Origin: Gemmatimonadota bacterium
Lineage (GTDB): Bacteria; Gemmatimonadota; Gemmatimonadetes; Gemmatimonadales; Gemmatimonadaceae
Length of the DNA: 64,000 nt
Reading direction: 5' to 3'
Assembly (NCBI GenBank): GCA_027307165.1
Contig: DAHUXM010000004.1
Span: 62,001 to 126,000, forward strand
In this document: in pieces, positions 18,157-26,308 of the stretch
How positions within the stretch are numbered: position 1 is the first letter of the stretch
Layout: each line of letters opens with the position of its first letter
Program-made: the position numbers and the translations under genes
Notes under the pieces: generated by a model
Seen by the model: the letters and a program-made list of their open reading frames with translations, nothing else
Databases searched by the model: none
What the model was told of the DNA's origin: nothing

Positions 18157-19941
18157 CTACTCGGTCGCCTTGGCGAGAGCCGTGATTGCCGCCGCCATCG
18201 ACTTGACTCGCGCCTGATCGTGTGCGCCATTCGCGTCCTTGTTCACCTGTGCGGCCAGCGTCTGAAGTGAGGCGCGCCGCTGCGAGCCGTTCTGCTTCTC
18301 CGCGGCGTCGAGCGCTTTCGCGATTGCTGTCGCACGCTCCGTGGCAAGGCCGTTGCCGCGAACTAGTTGGTCCAGATACGAGCGGACAACGGGGAACGCC
18401 GCCGGCCACACGATGTGCGGCTGGCTCTGCGGATTGTACTGCTCCAGATGCACGAGCTTCGCCGCTGCGATCTCGTTCGCGGAGAGCTGATCGCTTGGCG
18501 TGAGCTCGTAGATGTCGAATCCGCGATCGAGCTCCGACGAATAGATCAATCCGTTCCACCAGTAAGCGCCCCACGATCCACCAATCGTACCGCGCGTGCC
18601 ACGATCACCCTCTGGCGCAGTGGGCGCGGCGTCGATCGGTCCGCGGTCGAAGTATGCCAGCTCCTTTGGATGGTCGGGGTCCGTGAAGTCGATGACGTTC
18701 ACTCCACCCTGATACCAGCCCTGCGCCATGATGTCGCGGCCAGGCACCGGGATGAGCCCACCGTTGTGCGAAACGCAGTTTTCCTGCGCCGACTGCGCCG
18801 TCGGGATCTTGAAGTACGCGTGTTGAGTGAGCTTCCGCTTCGAGTCGATCGTCAGGGTGGTGTTTCCGCCCATCTCCATCATCGACGTTGCCTGGCACAT
18901 CGGACCCGTACCACCGCCCCACTCATCGGTGAACACGACTTGCTTGCCGTCGTTGCTGAACACGGCTGTGTGCCAGAGCGAGAAGTTCGTATCGGAGACT
19001 GCGTCGAGACGTACCGGCTTCAGCGGATTCGAGATATCCACCAGCAGCCCGTAGCTCGCACACGCTCCGGCAAGGAGGTTCATGGCCGGATACGCCGTGA
19101 CGTCGTGGCAGTTTCGCGGCCCGGTTGGAGGCGCTGGCTCTTCTCCGGCGGGACGGGCGCGGCCGGGCCTGCCGGTTGCTCGAGGTGCGGCGCCGAGCCC
19201 GGTGAAGATGCGTGCACCCGTCACCACTTCGGATTGCTCGGGATGCGCAAGCGGCACTCGGATCACGTCGAGCCGGTAAAGCGAGTTGTTGACGTCTGCG
19301 GGGTCCGTTCCGTTATTGCAACCCGCGAGCTCGGTGGCCGGGCGCGCCTCCTGATTGCCGGAGACGTAGATGTATATGACACCCTTGTCCCTGGGATCGG
19401 GAACGATCGTGTGAGTGTGCGATCCCTTGCACGTCTGCACGTTCTTGATGAGCCGCGGCGCGGCTGGATTGGATACGTCGTAGATGCGGACGCCAGCCAT
19501 GTGGTCCTTTGGATCCTGCACGCCGCCCTTTGCGCAGTCGTTGCGATTTCCGCGACCTTCTGCAGAGATGAAGAGCAGGTTTCCGTACACTGACGGGTCA
19601 GCCTGCGCGGTGATGCACGACACCACAGCGACCGTCTTCGGCGCGACCGGGTTGCTAACGTCCCATACCGTGAACCCGGCAAAGTTGCCCTGATAGACGT
19701 ACTTGTTGCTGAAGGCAAGATCCGAGTTGATGAACGTCAGACCACGTGCCGTGTCGAACGCGGCCGGCTTGGGCGAGAATGAAACGAGGCGCATGTTCTC
19801 GGCGGCTGTCCCTGCGTCGAACCGGCCCGGCTTGAGGCCGGACCGAGGATCAGTGGTGCTCGGATACGTCTGCGCGGCGAGGACCGCAGGCACGAGAACA
19901 AGGGGCGCGATCAACGCGAACATCCGGCGGGCGAGGTGCAT
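18157..19941 (-). CDS. Secreted LVIVD-type beta-propeller protein, copy 2
   Basis: 594 residues from MHLARRMFALIAP, with a signal peptide ending near VLAAQ. It is paralogous to the protein at 6531-8489 along its whole length. Shared blocks include DPRSGLKPGRFDAG, YQGNFAGFTVWDVSNPVAPK, CKGSHTHTIVPDP, CVSHNGGLIPVPGRDIM and AYFDRGPID. It lacks about 50 residues in the central linker relative to copy 1, where it has a Pro/Arg-rich stretch instead. The gene starts 32 bases after a DUF305 gene. Export and propeller fold are well supported; function is not known. Confidence 0.8.
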   Translation of the reverse strand: MHLARRMFALIAPLVLVPAVLAAQTYPSTTDPRSGLKPGRFDAGTAAENMRLVSFSPKPAAFDTARGLTFINSDLAFSNKYVYQGNFAGFTVWDVSNPVAPKTVAVVSCITAQADPSVYGNLLFISAEGRGNRNDCAKGGVQDPKDHMAGVRIYDVSNPAAPRLIKNVQTCKGSHTHTIVPDPRDKGVIYIYVSGNQEARPATELAGCNNGTDPADVNNSLYRLDVIRVPLAHPEQSEVVTGARIFTGLGAAPRATGRPGRARPAGEEPAPPTGPRNCHDVTAYPAMNLLAGACASYGLLVDISNPLKPVRLDAVSDTNFSLWHTAVFSNDGKQVVFTDEWGGGTGPMCQATSMMEMGGNTTLTIDSKRKLTQHAYFKIPTAQSAQENCVSHNGGLIPVPGRDIMAQGWYQGGVNVIDFTDPDHPKELAYFDRGPIDAAPTAPEGDRGTRGTIGGSWGAYWWNGLIYSSELDRGFDIYELTPSDQLSANEIAAAKLVHLEQYNPQSQPHIVWPAAFPVVRSYLDQLVRGNGLATERATAIAKALDAAEKQNGSQRRASLQTLAAQVNKDANGAHDQARVKSMAAAITALAKATE

Positions 19942-19973
19942 CAGGAAGAACTCCGGGTGGTGTGTTAAAGTGG

Positions 19974-20594
19974 TCAGTTCTCGGGCAACTTCGAAAGCAT
20001 CTGCCGCATCGCGTTGATCTCGGCGGTCTGAACCGCGACAACATCGTTCGCGAACACGTTCACGTCCACGTCCTGCGCGGTTCCGGGCGTGGCAAAAAGA
20101 TCGTCGACCATTTTCAGCGCGCCCTCGTGGTGCTGGATCATCAGCGTGAGGTACGCGCGGTCGAATGCGGTGCCGCTCGCAGCGTCGAGCTGCTTGAGCT
20201 GTGCCGCGGTCAGCATCCCCGGCATCGTCACGGTGTGCCACGACGACGAGTCCGGCGCTACCTGTCCGTTCCGGATGAGCCACTCCTGCATGATCCGGAT
20301 CTCGGCGACCTGCGACTGATCGATCTTGTCCGCGAGCTTGAGTACGCGGGGATCGGCCTGGTGCGCGGCGGCCATGCGCGACATGTAGATGGCCTGCCCG
20401 TGATGGGCGATCATCCCTTGCATGAACTCGACGTCAGGCACCGTGTAGAGCACGCCCTTGGGGATCGTGATGTGACCATGGTCGCCCATGTTCATTCCCG
20501 CCATCGAGCCTTGCGCATGTGCGGTGGCCGGCTGGCGGACAAGTATCAGCCCAAGTGCAACGAGGGCGGTAGCGGAGAGGCGAGAGAGATTCAC
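19974..20594 (-). CDS. DUF305 periplasmic protein, copy 2
   Basis: 206 residues if translation starts at the GTG at 20594, which puts a signal peptide (NLSRLSATALVALGLILV, cleavage near AHAQ) at the N-terminus; an upstream ATG at 20711 would bury it. The DUF305 halves are FMQGMIAHHGQAIYMSRMAA and LTLMIQHHEGALKMVDDLFA. MAGMNMGDHGH near the mature N-terminus is a possible metal-binding stretch. It is similar to copy 1 at 8486-9178 but has fewer methionines in the middle. It is probably co-transcribed with the LVIVD gene downstream. Confidence 0.8.
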   Translation of the reverse strand: MNLSRLSATALVALGLILVRQPATAHAQGSMAGMNMGDHGHITIPKGVLYTVPDVEFMQGMIAHHGQAIYMSRMAAAHQADPRVLKLADKIDQSQVAEIRIMQEWLIRNGQVAPDSSSWHTVTMPGMLTAAQLKQLDAASGTAFDRAYLTLMIQHHEGALKMVDDLFATPGTAQDVDVNVFANDVVAVQTAEINAMRQMLSKLPEN

Positions 20595-20779
20595 AGGTCT
20601 GCTGCTGCCGCCGTGGAAGGGAAGGGTGAAAGAAGACGTAAAGATAGCCCCATGCGTTGGCGACCGCGATCGACCGTCCCGATCACCGACAGATCCAACA
20701 GGCATACGCACTTCGCCGACGGTACGTTCGCCGATCGCTACCTTCGTGATGTTGCAGGAATGCGCCGGGGTCCGGAAAG

Positions 20780-21172
20780 TTATTCCGTAGTCTTGCCGTC
20801 GAATTTTTCCTTGTCGGCCTCCGCATCTGCGCGCGTATGGTGGATAACACCGTCCCGGTGATTAGGGGGCGCGTAGATCGTGTATAGCTTGAGCGGGTAA
20901 CTGCCGGTGTTGATGATATTGTGATTCGTGCCGGCCGGAACGATGACGGCAAAACCGGCCTGGATCGCCGTCCGCGCGCCGTCGAGAATCGCTGCCCCGG
21001 TCCCTTCTTCCACGCGAAAGAACTGATCCAGCTTGTGCACTTCGGCCCCGATCTCTTCGCCGGGCTTCAACGCCATGACGACGAGCTGGCAATTCTTCGC
21101 CGTGTAAAGCACCTGGCGGAAGTCCTGGTTCTTTACGGCGATGCTCTCGATGTCCTCTATGAAGCCTTTCAC
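20780..21172 (-). CDS. Cupin-domain protein
   Basis: 130 residues from the GTG at 21172. That start is chosen because AAGGAGG lies seven bases before it; a longer frame begins at 21235 without such a site. The cupin motifs are GEEIGAEVHKLDQFFRVEEG (motif 1, with His/Glu ligands) and GTNHNIINTG (motif 2). A single-domain cupin of this type could be a sugar isomerase-like or sensing protein; the ligand is unknown. It lies between the alpha/beta hydrolase and the second DUF305-LVIVD pair, all in the same direction. Confidence 0.85.
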   Translation of the reverse strand: MKGFIEDIESIAVKNQDFRQVLYTAKNCQLVVMALKPGEEIGAEVHKLDQFFRVEEGTGAAILDGARTAIQAGFAVIVPAGTNHNIINTGSYPLKLYTIYAPPNHRDGVIHHTRADAEADKEKFDGKTTE

Positions 21173-21231
21173 GACGTTCCTCCTTGACGTTGAACGACTG
21201 TCTTCGCCCTGCACTTCCCTTGCCGCGCCCA

Positions 21232-22557
21232 TCACGGTGGAGATGCGAGCAGTGCTTCGGTGCGCGGCGCGTGCAGGCCAAGAGTAAAGAATGCCGTCCG
21301 AAGCGCTGACTGGTACCGTCTGTCCTGCTCGAGCCGATGTCCTCCGCGCACGACCACAAAGCGGCTGTCGCGATATGCATCGGCTATGGCCCTGCCAATC
21401 TCCGGAGAGAACACGACGTCATCGAGGCCCGAAATCACCAGGACCTCGCCATGATAGCGGCTGCGATCGATCCGGAGGTCCGGAACCGGCACCTTTGCAG
21501 CGAGGTAGTCCTCCAGTAGCGTGGCTGTCCACGGATACATCAGCGACGCCCCCGGGCGCGACGTCGCCACATGGCGTTGGAGGTCTCCGCCGAGCAGTTC
21601 GTACATCCGGACTTTGGCAGCGTCCGCGGCCGGTGCATTGAGAATCATTCTGGCGAGCAACCAGTTGAGAGGCGGGTGCAGCCGGTACCAGGCGTACGGC
21701 AACGGATTGTAGCCGAGTAGACCTCGGATGACGTTCCGCTGGGCCACGCGGCCTTTGGTACCTTCGCGCCCGAGTTGAAAAAGCAGGTACGTCAGGCTCG
21801 TGCGGGACACATCGCGCGTCTGGAGCACCTTGCCCAGATCGGCGGCGGCGCCGGAATCGAAGTCAGCAAAAGGGCGGCCGTAGTCCCATCCGTGTTCGCG
21901 CGCGAGATCCGGGGCTCCGGTGGATGCGAGAATGACTCGCGACACGTGATCGCCATATCGTTGCAGATACTGCTGCGCGAGTACTCCCGCACCCGACGCG
22001 GCGAAGATCATGATTCGCCCGTCGGGTGGGAGCAATCGTTGCCTGACCATGTCGAGGCGCACGCGCTCGATGTCCTCCACTCGTTGCGCGGATCCGTACA
22101 GGCGCATGGCGCGGCGCAGGTCGATCTTTCCGCCTCGATAGACTTCGGGGAACAGCGTTGGACTGTGTCCCCGGTGACCGATGAGCGCGTAGGAAAGGCC
22201 CGGGAGCTCCGCCTCGAAGAACGCGAAGTCCGGAGTGGGACTGACCAGCTCCATCTGCCCGTCGGTGATGAAGAAGACTACCGGGCCGGCGGGATTGAAG
22301 TGCGGACTCAGGATGTAGAAACCGCGGAAGAGGGCGCTGGACGAATCCCCATAGTCCAGCGGGAAGTTCAGGTAGTGATGTTGCGCATCGGCCGGCATCT
22401 CGGGATAGGATGCGTCGAGTGCGAGTCGAGAAGTGGGCGGCTTCATGCTCGCGCGATAGCCGGCGTAGCCGAATGATGCGGCCGCGAGCGCAGTCAGGCC
22501 GAGGAGTGTGAACAGCACGCTTTTCAACGAACGGTGCCGGAATAGTGGCTTCACCAT
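21232..22557 (-). CDS. Membrane-anchored alpha/beta hydrolase
   Basis: 441 residues from MVKPLFRHRS. One N-terminal hydrophobic helix (about 14-33) anchors or exports the protein. An alpha/beta hydrolase core follows, with LPGLSYALIGHRGHSPT and a nucleophile-elbow region IFAASGAGVLAQQYLQRYG. The usual GxSxG is changed to AxSxA around the candidate Ser. VLVISGLDDVVFSPEIG and VVVRGGHRLEQDRR supply candidate Asp and His. The resemblance is to the prolyl-aminopeptidase/TAP family. Substrate is unknown, and the altered elbow makes activity uncertain. Confidence 0.65.
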   Translation of the reverse strand: MVKPLFRHRSLKSVLFTLLGLTALAAASFGYAGYRASMKPPTSRLALDASYPEMPADAQHHYLNFPLDYGDSSSALFRGFYILSPHFNPAGPVVFFITDGQMELVSPTPDFAFFEAELPGLSYALIGHRGHSPTLFPEVYRGGKIDLRRAMRLYGSAQRVEDIERVRLDMVRQRLLPPDGRIMIFAASGAGVLAQQYLQRYGDHVSRVILASTGAPDLAREHGWDYGRPFADFDSGAAADLGKVLQTRDVSRTSLTYLLFQLGREGTKGRVAQRNVIRGLLGYNPLPYAWYRLHPPLNWLLARMILNAPAADAAKVRMYELLGGDLQRHVATSRPGASLMYPWTATLLEDYLAAKVPVPDLRIDRSRYHGEVLVISGLDDVVFSPEIGRAIADAYRDSRFVVVRGGHRLEQDRRYQSALRTAFFTLGLHAPRTEALLASPP

Positions 22558-22728
22558 TCCGCTCAAATTACCTGCGGCGGACTGAGACGCACGACAAACG
22601 GCAACCGGCCTCCCCCGAGTACGCATCTCTTTTCAGGCCTGTGCCTGTCGCATGTGCCCATCGTACGGACACAGCTTTCCTGGGCGTTCTCGAAACCGTG
22701 TGACGGGCACGAAATTTCAAGGCAATAA

Positions 22729-22768
22729 ATACTTAGGTATTGACAGAAGTATTCGGCAGTTGTAGATC
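22729..22768 (+). promoter_or_regulatory. Putative promoter and ArsR operator before 22801
   Basis: TTGACA at 22740-22745 is a consensus -35 box. A weak -10 (TAGATC) follows after 17 bases. The 12-base palindrome ATAC-TTAG-GTAT (22729-22740) ends in the first T of the -35 box. That fits autorepression by the ArsR-family protein encoded directly downstream. It is inferred from position only. Confidence 0.45.
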
Positions 22769-22800
22769 TCTCGTACAGATCGGATAACCCGAGCATTTGG

Positions 22801-23154
22801 ATGGTGTCGCAAATGGTTCAATCCGCAGTCGCTGACGAAGTTTTTCATGCCCTGGCAAACCCGACTCGGCGGAGAGTCCTGGAGCGACTGTCTGTCGGAC
22901 CGGCCACCGTCAGCGAACTCGCGGCACCGTTCGACATGCAACTCCCGTCGTTCGTGCAGCACCTGTCGGTGCTGGAACAGAGCCGGCTGGTGAAGTCGAA
23001 AAAGCGAGGGCGCGTGCGGACTTACGAGATCGCACCCGAACGGTTCAAAGTCGCTGAGCACTGGCTGACCGAGCGGCGTCAGATGTGGGAAGCCCGATTG
23101 GATCGGTTCGACAACTACGTCAAACAACTCAAGCAGAAGGAGTCAGACTCATGA
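22801..23154 (+). CDS. ArsR-family transcriptional regulator
   Basis: 117 residues; a short protein with a winged helix. EVFHALANPTRRRVLERLSVGPATVSELAAPFDMQLPSFVQHLSVLEQSRLVKSKKRG gives helix-turn-helix and wing. No Cys-based metal site (ELCVC) is present, so it belongs to the non-metal group usually paired with SRPBCC genes. Its stop overlaps the start of just such a gene (ATGA). It probably represses its own operon and responds to an unknown signal. A palindrome overlapping the promoter lies at 22729-22740. Confidence 0.9.
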   Translation: MVSQMVQSAVADEVFHALANPTRRRVLERLSVGPATVSELAAPFDMQLPSFVQHLSVLEQSRLVKSKKRGRVRTYEIAPERFKVAEHWLTERRQMWEARLDRFDNYVKQLKQKESDS

Positions 23155-23639
23155 GCAAGCAAGTCACGATCGATCCGAAACTCGATTTCGCTATCGAACG
23201 GTTCATCGACGCGCCGACGCGGCTCGTCTGGGAAGCGTTGACGAAACCGGAGCATCTGAAGGAGTGGTACATGCCGAAGGTCTGGGGGCGTGTGACGCGC
23301 GCACAGCTGGACCTGCGGCCAGGCGGCATCATCAGTATCGACATCGCGGTGACGGACGGCCCGGAGGTTCCCAACGTCGGGTGTGTCCTGGAAGTAGTTC
23401 CGATGGAACGCCTTGTCTGGACCTCCATGTTGTTCCCAGACTATCGTCCGGCTGTATTTGACGACATTCCGATCACCGCCATCATGACGATGGAACCCGT
23501 GGGCACCGGCACGCGCTACGTCTTTACTGCGCTGCACCGGGATGAAGCGGACCTCGAGAAGAACAAGACGTCAGGCTTTTACGAGGGCACCGAGATCGCC
23601 CTCGATCAGTTCGTCGAGCACGTGATGGCGATGAAATAG
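23151..23639 (+). CDS. SRPBCC (AHSA1-like) protein
   Basis: 162 residues from the ATG that overlaps the ArsR stop; AGAAGGAG lies upstream. The fold is shown by FAIERFIDAPTRLVWEALTKPEHLKEWYMPK at the N-terminus and FYEGTEIALDQFVEHVMAMK as the long C-terminal helix. Such proteins bind hydrophobic ligands or act as small chaperone-like factors. Pairing with an ArsR regulator is very common, so they form a regulated two-gene unit. No signal peptide is present. The ligand is unknown. Confidence 0.88.
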   Translation: MSKQVTIDPKLDFAIERFIDAPTRLVWEALTKPEHLKEWYMPKVWGRVTRAQLDLRPGGIISIDIAVTDGPEVPNVGCVLEVVPMERLVWTSMLFPDYRPAVFDDIPITAIMTMEPVGTGTRYVFTALHRDEADLEKNKTSGFYEGTEIALDQFVEHVMAMK

Positions 23640-23668
23640 TTCCGGGCGACTCCCGGCTCACACACTCG

Positions 23669-24475
23669 CTAATTCAGGTCCCGCGAAAACATCAGCTTGA
23701 GCGTGACCTTGTCCGACGCTGGGGTGAGGCCAAAGCCGACGCCGCCTTCGATGTTCATGGTGGAGTAGTGATCGAACGCCGCCCAGATCTGCTGAACTTG
23801 CTGTCCATGGGGAAGCAGCTCGTGGAGCGTCCCGAACCCGGAGTAGTGCTCTGCAGCCACGGCCCACTGCGAGTTGACGTGGTAGGCAACGCGCGCCGCG
23901 GGATTGAATTCGAGCGCCGGGACTCCGCCAGCCCAGGAATTGTCGAGAATCGGGTTGAAGATGAAGTCCCACGGATGGACATGCCAGCCGATGATCGGAC
24001 GGATCTCGGAGCTGTATCGGTGCGAATCCCATCTCGCGGCGTTGTAGCTGAACTCGAAGTTGGCGCCGTAGAAGAAGGGGCGATCGTCGGCGTTGGGTGA
24101 AACAAAGAGCAGACGCAGTTTGCCGCCGTTCACAGTGGGACCGTACTTGTCAGTGACGCTGTAGAGCGGCATGTAGACGCCGAGCTCGAGCCAGGGCCTG
24201 GCACCGTAAGCCCACTCGAAGCCGCCGTCGAACGAATGGTTGGAGACGATGGCGCCGGGAAATGCCGGAGCTTTGGCGCCATCGGGGGTGAAGTTGGTGT
24301 GCAGCGTGAGATTGAACTTGCCAGGCGCGGCGATGCCGGCGTCGTAGACCTGGATCTCGTCAGTGGGGCCCTGCGCGGCGGCGGGGCGGCCCATCAAGGC
24401 AAGGGCGGCAGCGGCTGCCACGAGCGGAAATGCGGGACGCAACGTCCACGAGAAACACGTTTTTGAGTTCGGCAT
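23669..24475 (-). CDS. Secreted outer-membrane-type beta protein, unknown function
   Basis: 268 residues with a clear signal peptide (cleavage near AAAQG, residue 36). The mature part alternates hydrophobic and polar residues in strand-length blocks with many aromatic residues (GFEWAYGARPWLELGVYMPLYS, NFEFSYNAARWDSHRYSSEIRPIIGWHV). It ends in a strand finishing with SRDLN. This suggests a small outer-membrane beta-barrel or porin-like protein; I do not recognise a named family. It lies between the ArsR-SRPBCC pair and the sigma factor genes, convergent with the former. Confidence 0.6.
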   Translation of the reverse strand: MPNSKTCFSWTLRPAFPLVAAAAALALMGRPAAAQGPTDEIQVYDAGIAAPGKFNLTLHTNFTPDGAKAPAFPGAIVSNHSFDGGFEWAYGARPWLELGVYMPLYSVTDKYGPTVNGGKLRLLFVSPNADDRPFFYGANFEFSYNAARWDSHRYSSEIRPIIGWHVHPWDFIFNPILDNSWAGGVPALEFNPAARVAYHVNSQWAVAAEHYSGFGTLHELLPHGQQVQQIWAAFDHYSTMNIEGGVGFGLTPASDKVTLKLMFSRDLN

Positions 24476-24557
24476 GGTGCTTGGCTAGCTGGTTGAGGGC
24501 GCTGCGCGTTTGCGGATCATACAGCCTACACAGTCCATTGTGAACCGCAACCGTCCG

Positions 24558-25799
24558 TCACCGGCTGTCGCCGGACAGTTGCGCGCGTCGCCGCTCGAGG
24601 TATCTGCGTGCACCATTGTCCGTCGTGAGCGATAGCGCACGCTCGAACGCTCTCACCGCCGCTTCCGTACGTCCCGCCTCGGCGAGCAGGTGCGCGCGCG
24701 TCGCCCACGCAGGCTGGAAGCGTTGCACGGCGTCATCGGTGATCGTGTCGAGCGCCTCGAGCCCTGCCTGCGAGCCCTCGGCCCGCCCGACCGCCGCCGC
24801 GTGGGCGACGCGCGCGCCGAGCGTCGGCGCGATCGCCACGAGCGCGGTGTGGAGTGTCAGCAGCGAATGCCAGTCGGTCACGCCGGAGGTCGCGCGCGCA
24901 CAGTGGACGGACTGGATTGCCGCCTCGATCTGAAAGCGGCCCATACCCCCGAGAGCGCGGGCGCGATGGAGCAAATGCTCACCGAGCGCGATGAGCTCCG
25001 TGTCCCACAGCGACGAATCCTGCTCGTCGAGCGGGACGAACTCGCCCGCCGTTCCGCGCGCGGGCTCCCGCGCGAGAGAAAGCGAGATGAGTGCGGCCAG
25101 GCCTAGCGCCTCTGCCTCTTCCGGGAGCAGCTCGACCAGAGTGGTGGCGAGATAGTGAGACTCGGTGGCGAGGGAATCGCGCAGCTCGGTGCCGGCGACG
25201 AGAGGGAAGTCGATCGCGTAGGTCCCGTAGACAGCCTCGAGTACCGGCGCGAGGCGCTCCGGCATGTGGCTGCGCTCGGGCACGACGAACGGGATGCGCG
25301 CGTCGCGGATGCGGCGCTTGGCGCGCACGAGTCGTTGCGCCATCGCTGTTGCTGGTATTGCGAACGCGCGCGCGATCTGATCGGCGTCGAAACCGAGCAC
25401 CGCCTGGAGCATGAGCGGCGTGCGCACAGCCGGATCGATCGCCGGGTGTGCGCAGACGAAGAGCAGTGCGAGTCGCCGGTCGGGGATCGCGTCAGGGTCG
25501 AGGTCCTCCACCACCGGCAGCGTACCGCTGCGCGCGACGTCGTCCAGCGGATCGGACAGTCGGTGTGCCGCCGAGCGGCGGAGGTCGTGCCGACGATTGC
25601 GCGCCACGGTGAGGAGCCAGGCTTCGGGGTTATGTGGGACGCCCGTCTCTGGCCACGAGGACAGGGCCTGCGCGAAGGCCTCGGCGAGGCAGTCCTCGGC
25701 CGACTCGATGTCGCCGTCCTTCGCAGCGAGGACGGCAAGCAGGCGACCGTACGCGGCGCGCGCCAACTCCTCCGCGCGCGCCGCGGCGTCTTGGGTCAT
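24558..25799 (-). CDS. ECF42-type RNA polymerase sigma factor with C-terminal extension
   Basis: 413 residues. Region 2 covers about 10-75 (DIESAEDCLAEAFAQALSSWP, NPEAWLLTVARNRRHDLRR). Region 4 covers about 125-170 (LGFDADQIARAFAIPATAMAQRLVRAKRRIRDA). The last 230 residues carry LLPEEAEALGLAALISLSLAREPAR and SSLWDTELI, then TPR-like helices, as in the ECF42 group. ECF42 factors pair with DGPF (YciI-like) genes instead of an anti-sigma factor, and such a gene sits 54 bases upstream in the same operon. Control is thought to involve the C-terminal domain. What triggers it is unknown. Confidence 0.85.
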   Translation of the reverse strand: MTQDAAARAEELARAAYGRLLAVLAAKDGDIESAEDCLAEAFAQALSSWPETGVPHNPEAWLLTVARNRRHDLRRSAAHRLSDPLDDVARSGTLPVVEDLDPDAIPDRRLALLFVCAHPAIDPAVRTPLMLQAVLGFDADQIARAFAIPATAMAQRLVRAKRRIRDARIPFVVPERSHMPERLAPVLEAVYGTYAIDFPLVAGTELRDSLATESHYLATTLVELLPEEAEALGLAALISLSLAREPARGTAGEFVPLDEQDSSLWDTELIALGEHLLHRARALGGMGRFQIEAAIQSVHCARATSGVTDWHSLLTLHTALVAIAPTLGARVAHAAAVGRAEGSQAGLEALDTITDDAVQRFQPAWATRAHLLAEAGRTEAAVRAFERALSLTTDNGARRYLERRRAQLSGDSR

Positions 25800-25853
25800 G
25801 CTGGAAGCGATCCCGGCTGGGTGAGACCAGTCACGATGACAGAAGGAACGGCT

Positions 25854-26231
25854 TCATCGCGCGCTTGTCCACGCGCCGTCGACGAAGCGGACGCTCGAAG
25901 GACGGATCTCCACCGTGCCCCACTGCGCCGCCGGGCACTTTTCGGCCCACGCAAGCGCAGCGTCGAGGTCGGGGACGTCGAGCATGAAGATGCCGGCAAA
26001 CGCTTCCTTCGTATCAGCGAATGGACCGTCCTGCACCTGGAGCTTGCCCTGTTTCATCGACACGCTGGTGGCGGTGGCGATGGTCTGCAGCACCTCGGCG
26101 GAGAGGAGCACGCCAGCGTCGTCGAGCGCCTTGGCATAGGCATGGAAGGCGGCCATGCCCTCCTTGATTTGGTCCTCGGTAAGGGTGGAGACGGCGGGTT
26201 GCGGGTAGTGGATGAGAAGAGCGTAACGCAT
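25854..26231 (-). CDS. DGPF-domain (YciI-like) protein
   Basis: 125 residues from MRYALLIHYPQ. The diagnostic VQDGPFADTKEAFAGIFMLDVPDLDAALAWAEKCP contains the DGPF motif; the N-terminal YALLIHYPQ strand and the C-terminal GTVEIRPS match the YCII/DGPF family. These small proteins accompany ECF41/ECF42 sigma factors and are usually their targets. A promoter with the reported ECF42 elements lies 48-74 bases upstream. Biochemical function is not established; a ferredoxin-like fold and dimer are expected. Confidence 0.88.
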   Translation of the reverse strand: MRYALLIHYPQPAVSTLTEDQIKEGMAAFHAYAKALDDAGVLLSAEVLQTIATATSVSMKQGKLQVQDGPFADTKEAFAGIFMLDVPDLDAALAWAEKCPAAQWGTVEIRPSSVRFVDGAWTSAR

Positions 26232-26278
26232 GGTCGGATTTCCTGACTTGGGTGGATTGTGATGCTGGATATCCGAAT

Positions 26279-26305
26279 GACGGAACTGCGGCCGCGCAAT
26301 CGACA
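26279..26305 (-). promoter_or_regulatory. Predicted ECF42-dependent promoter of the DGPF gene
   Basis: On the minus strand, TGTCGA (26300-26305) and CGTC (26279-26282) are separated by 17 bases. They match the -35 (TGTCGA) and -10 (CGA/TC) elements described for ECF42 factors in Streptomyces venezuelae. A start about ten bases on leaves a leader of around 40 bases to the DGPF ATG. It suggests that the sigma factor downstream drives its own operon. Confidence 0.6.
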
Positions 26306-26308
26306 TCG

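Noticed and set aside
18367-19593. 408-codon open frame antisense to the second LVIVD gene
   Set aside because: It corresponds to the antisense frame in copy 1 only because the genes are paralogous; the codon pattern and product (Arg/His/Val-rich) are not protein-like.
6531-20594. A transposon carrying the duplicated DUF305-LVIVD module
   Set aside because: No transposase, terminal inverted repeats or target duplications were seen near either copy; terminators differ between copies.
25155-26246. 363-codon plus frame over the ECF sigma factor and DGPF genes
   Set aside because: Shadow of two recognised genes on the other strand.
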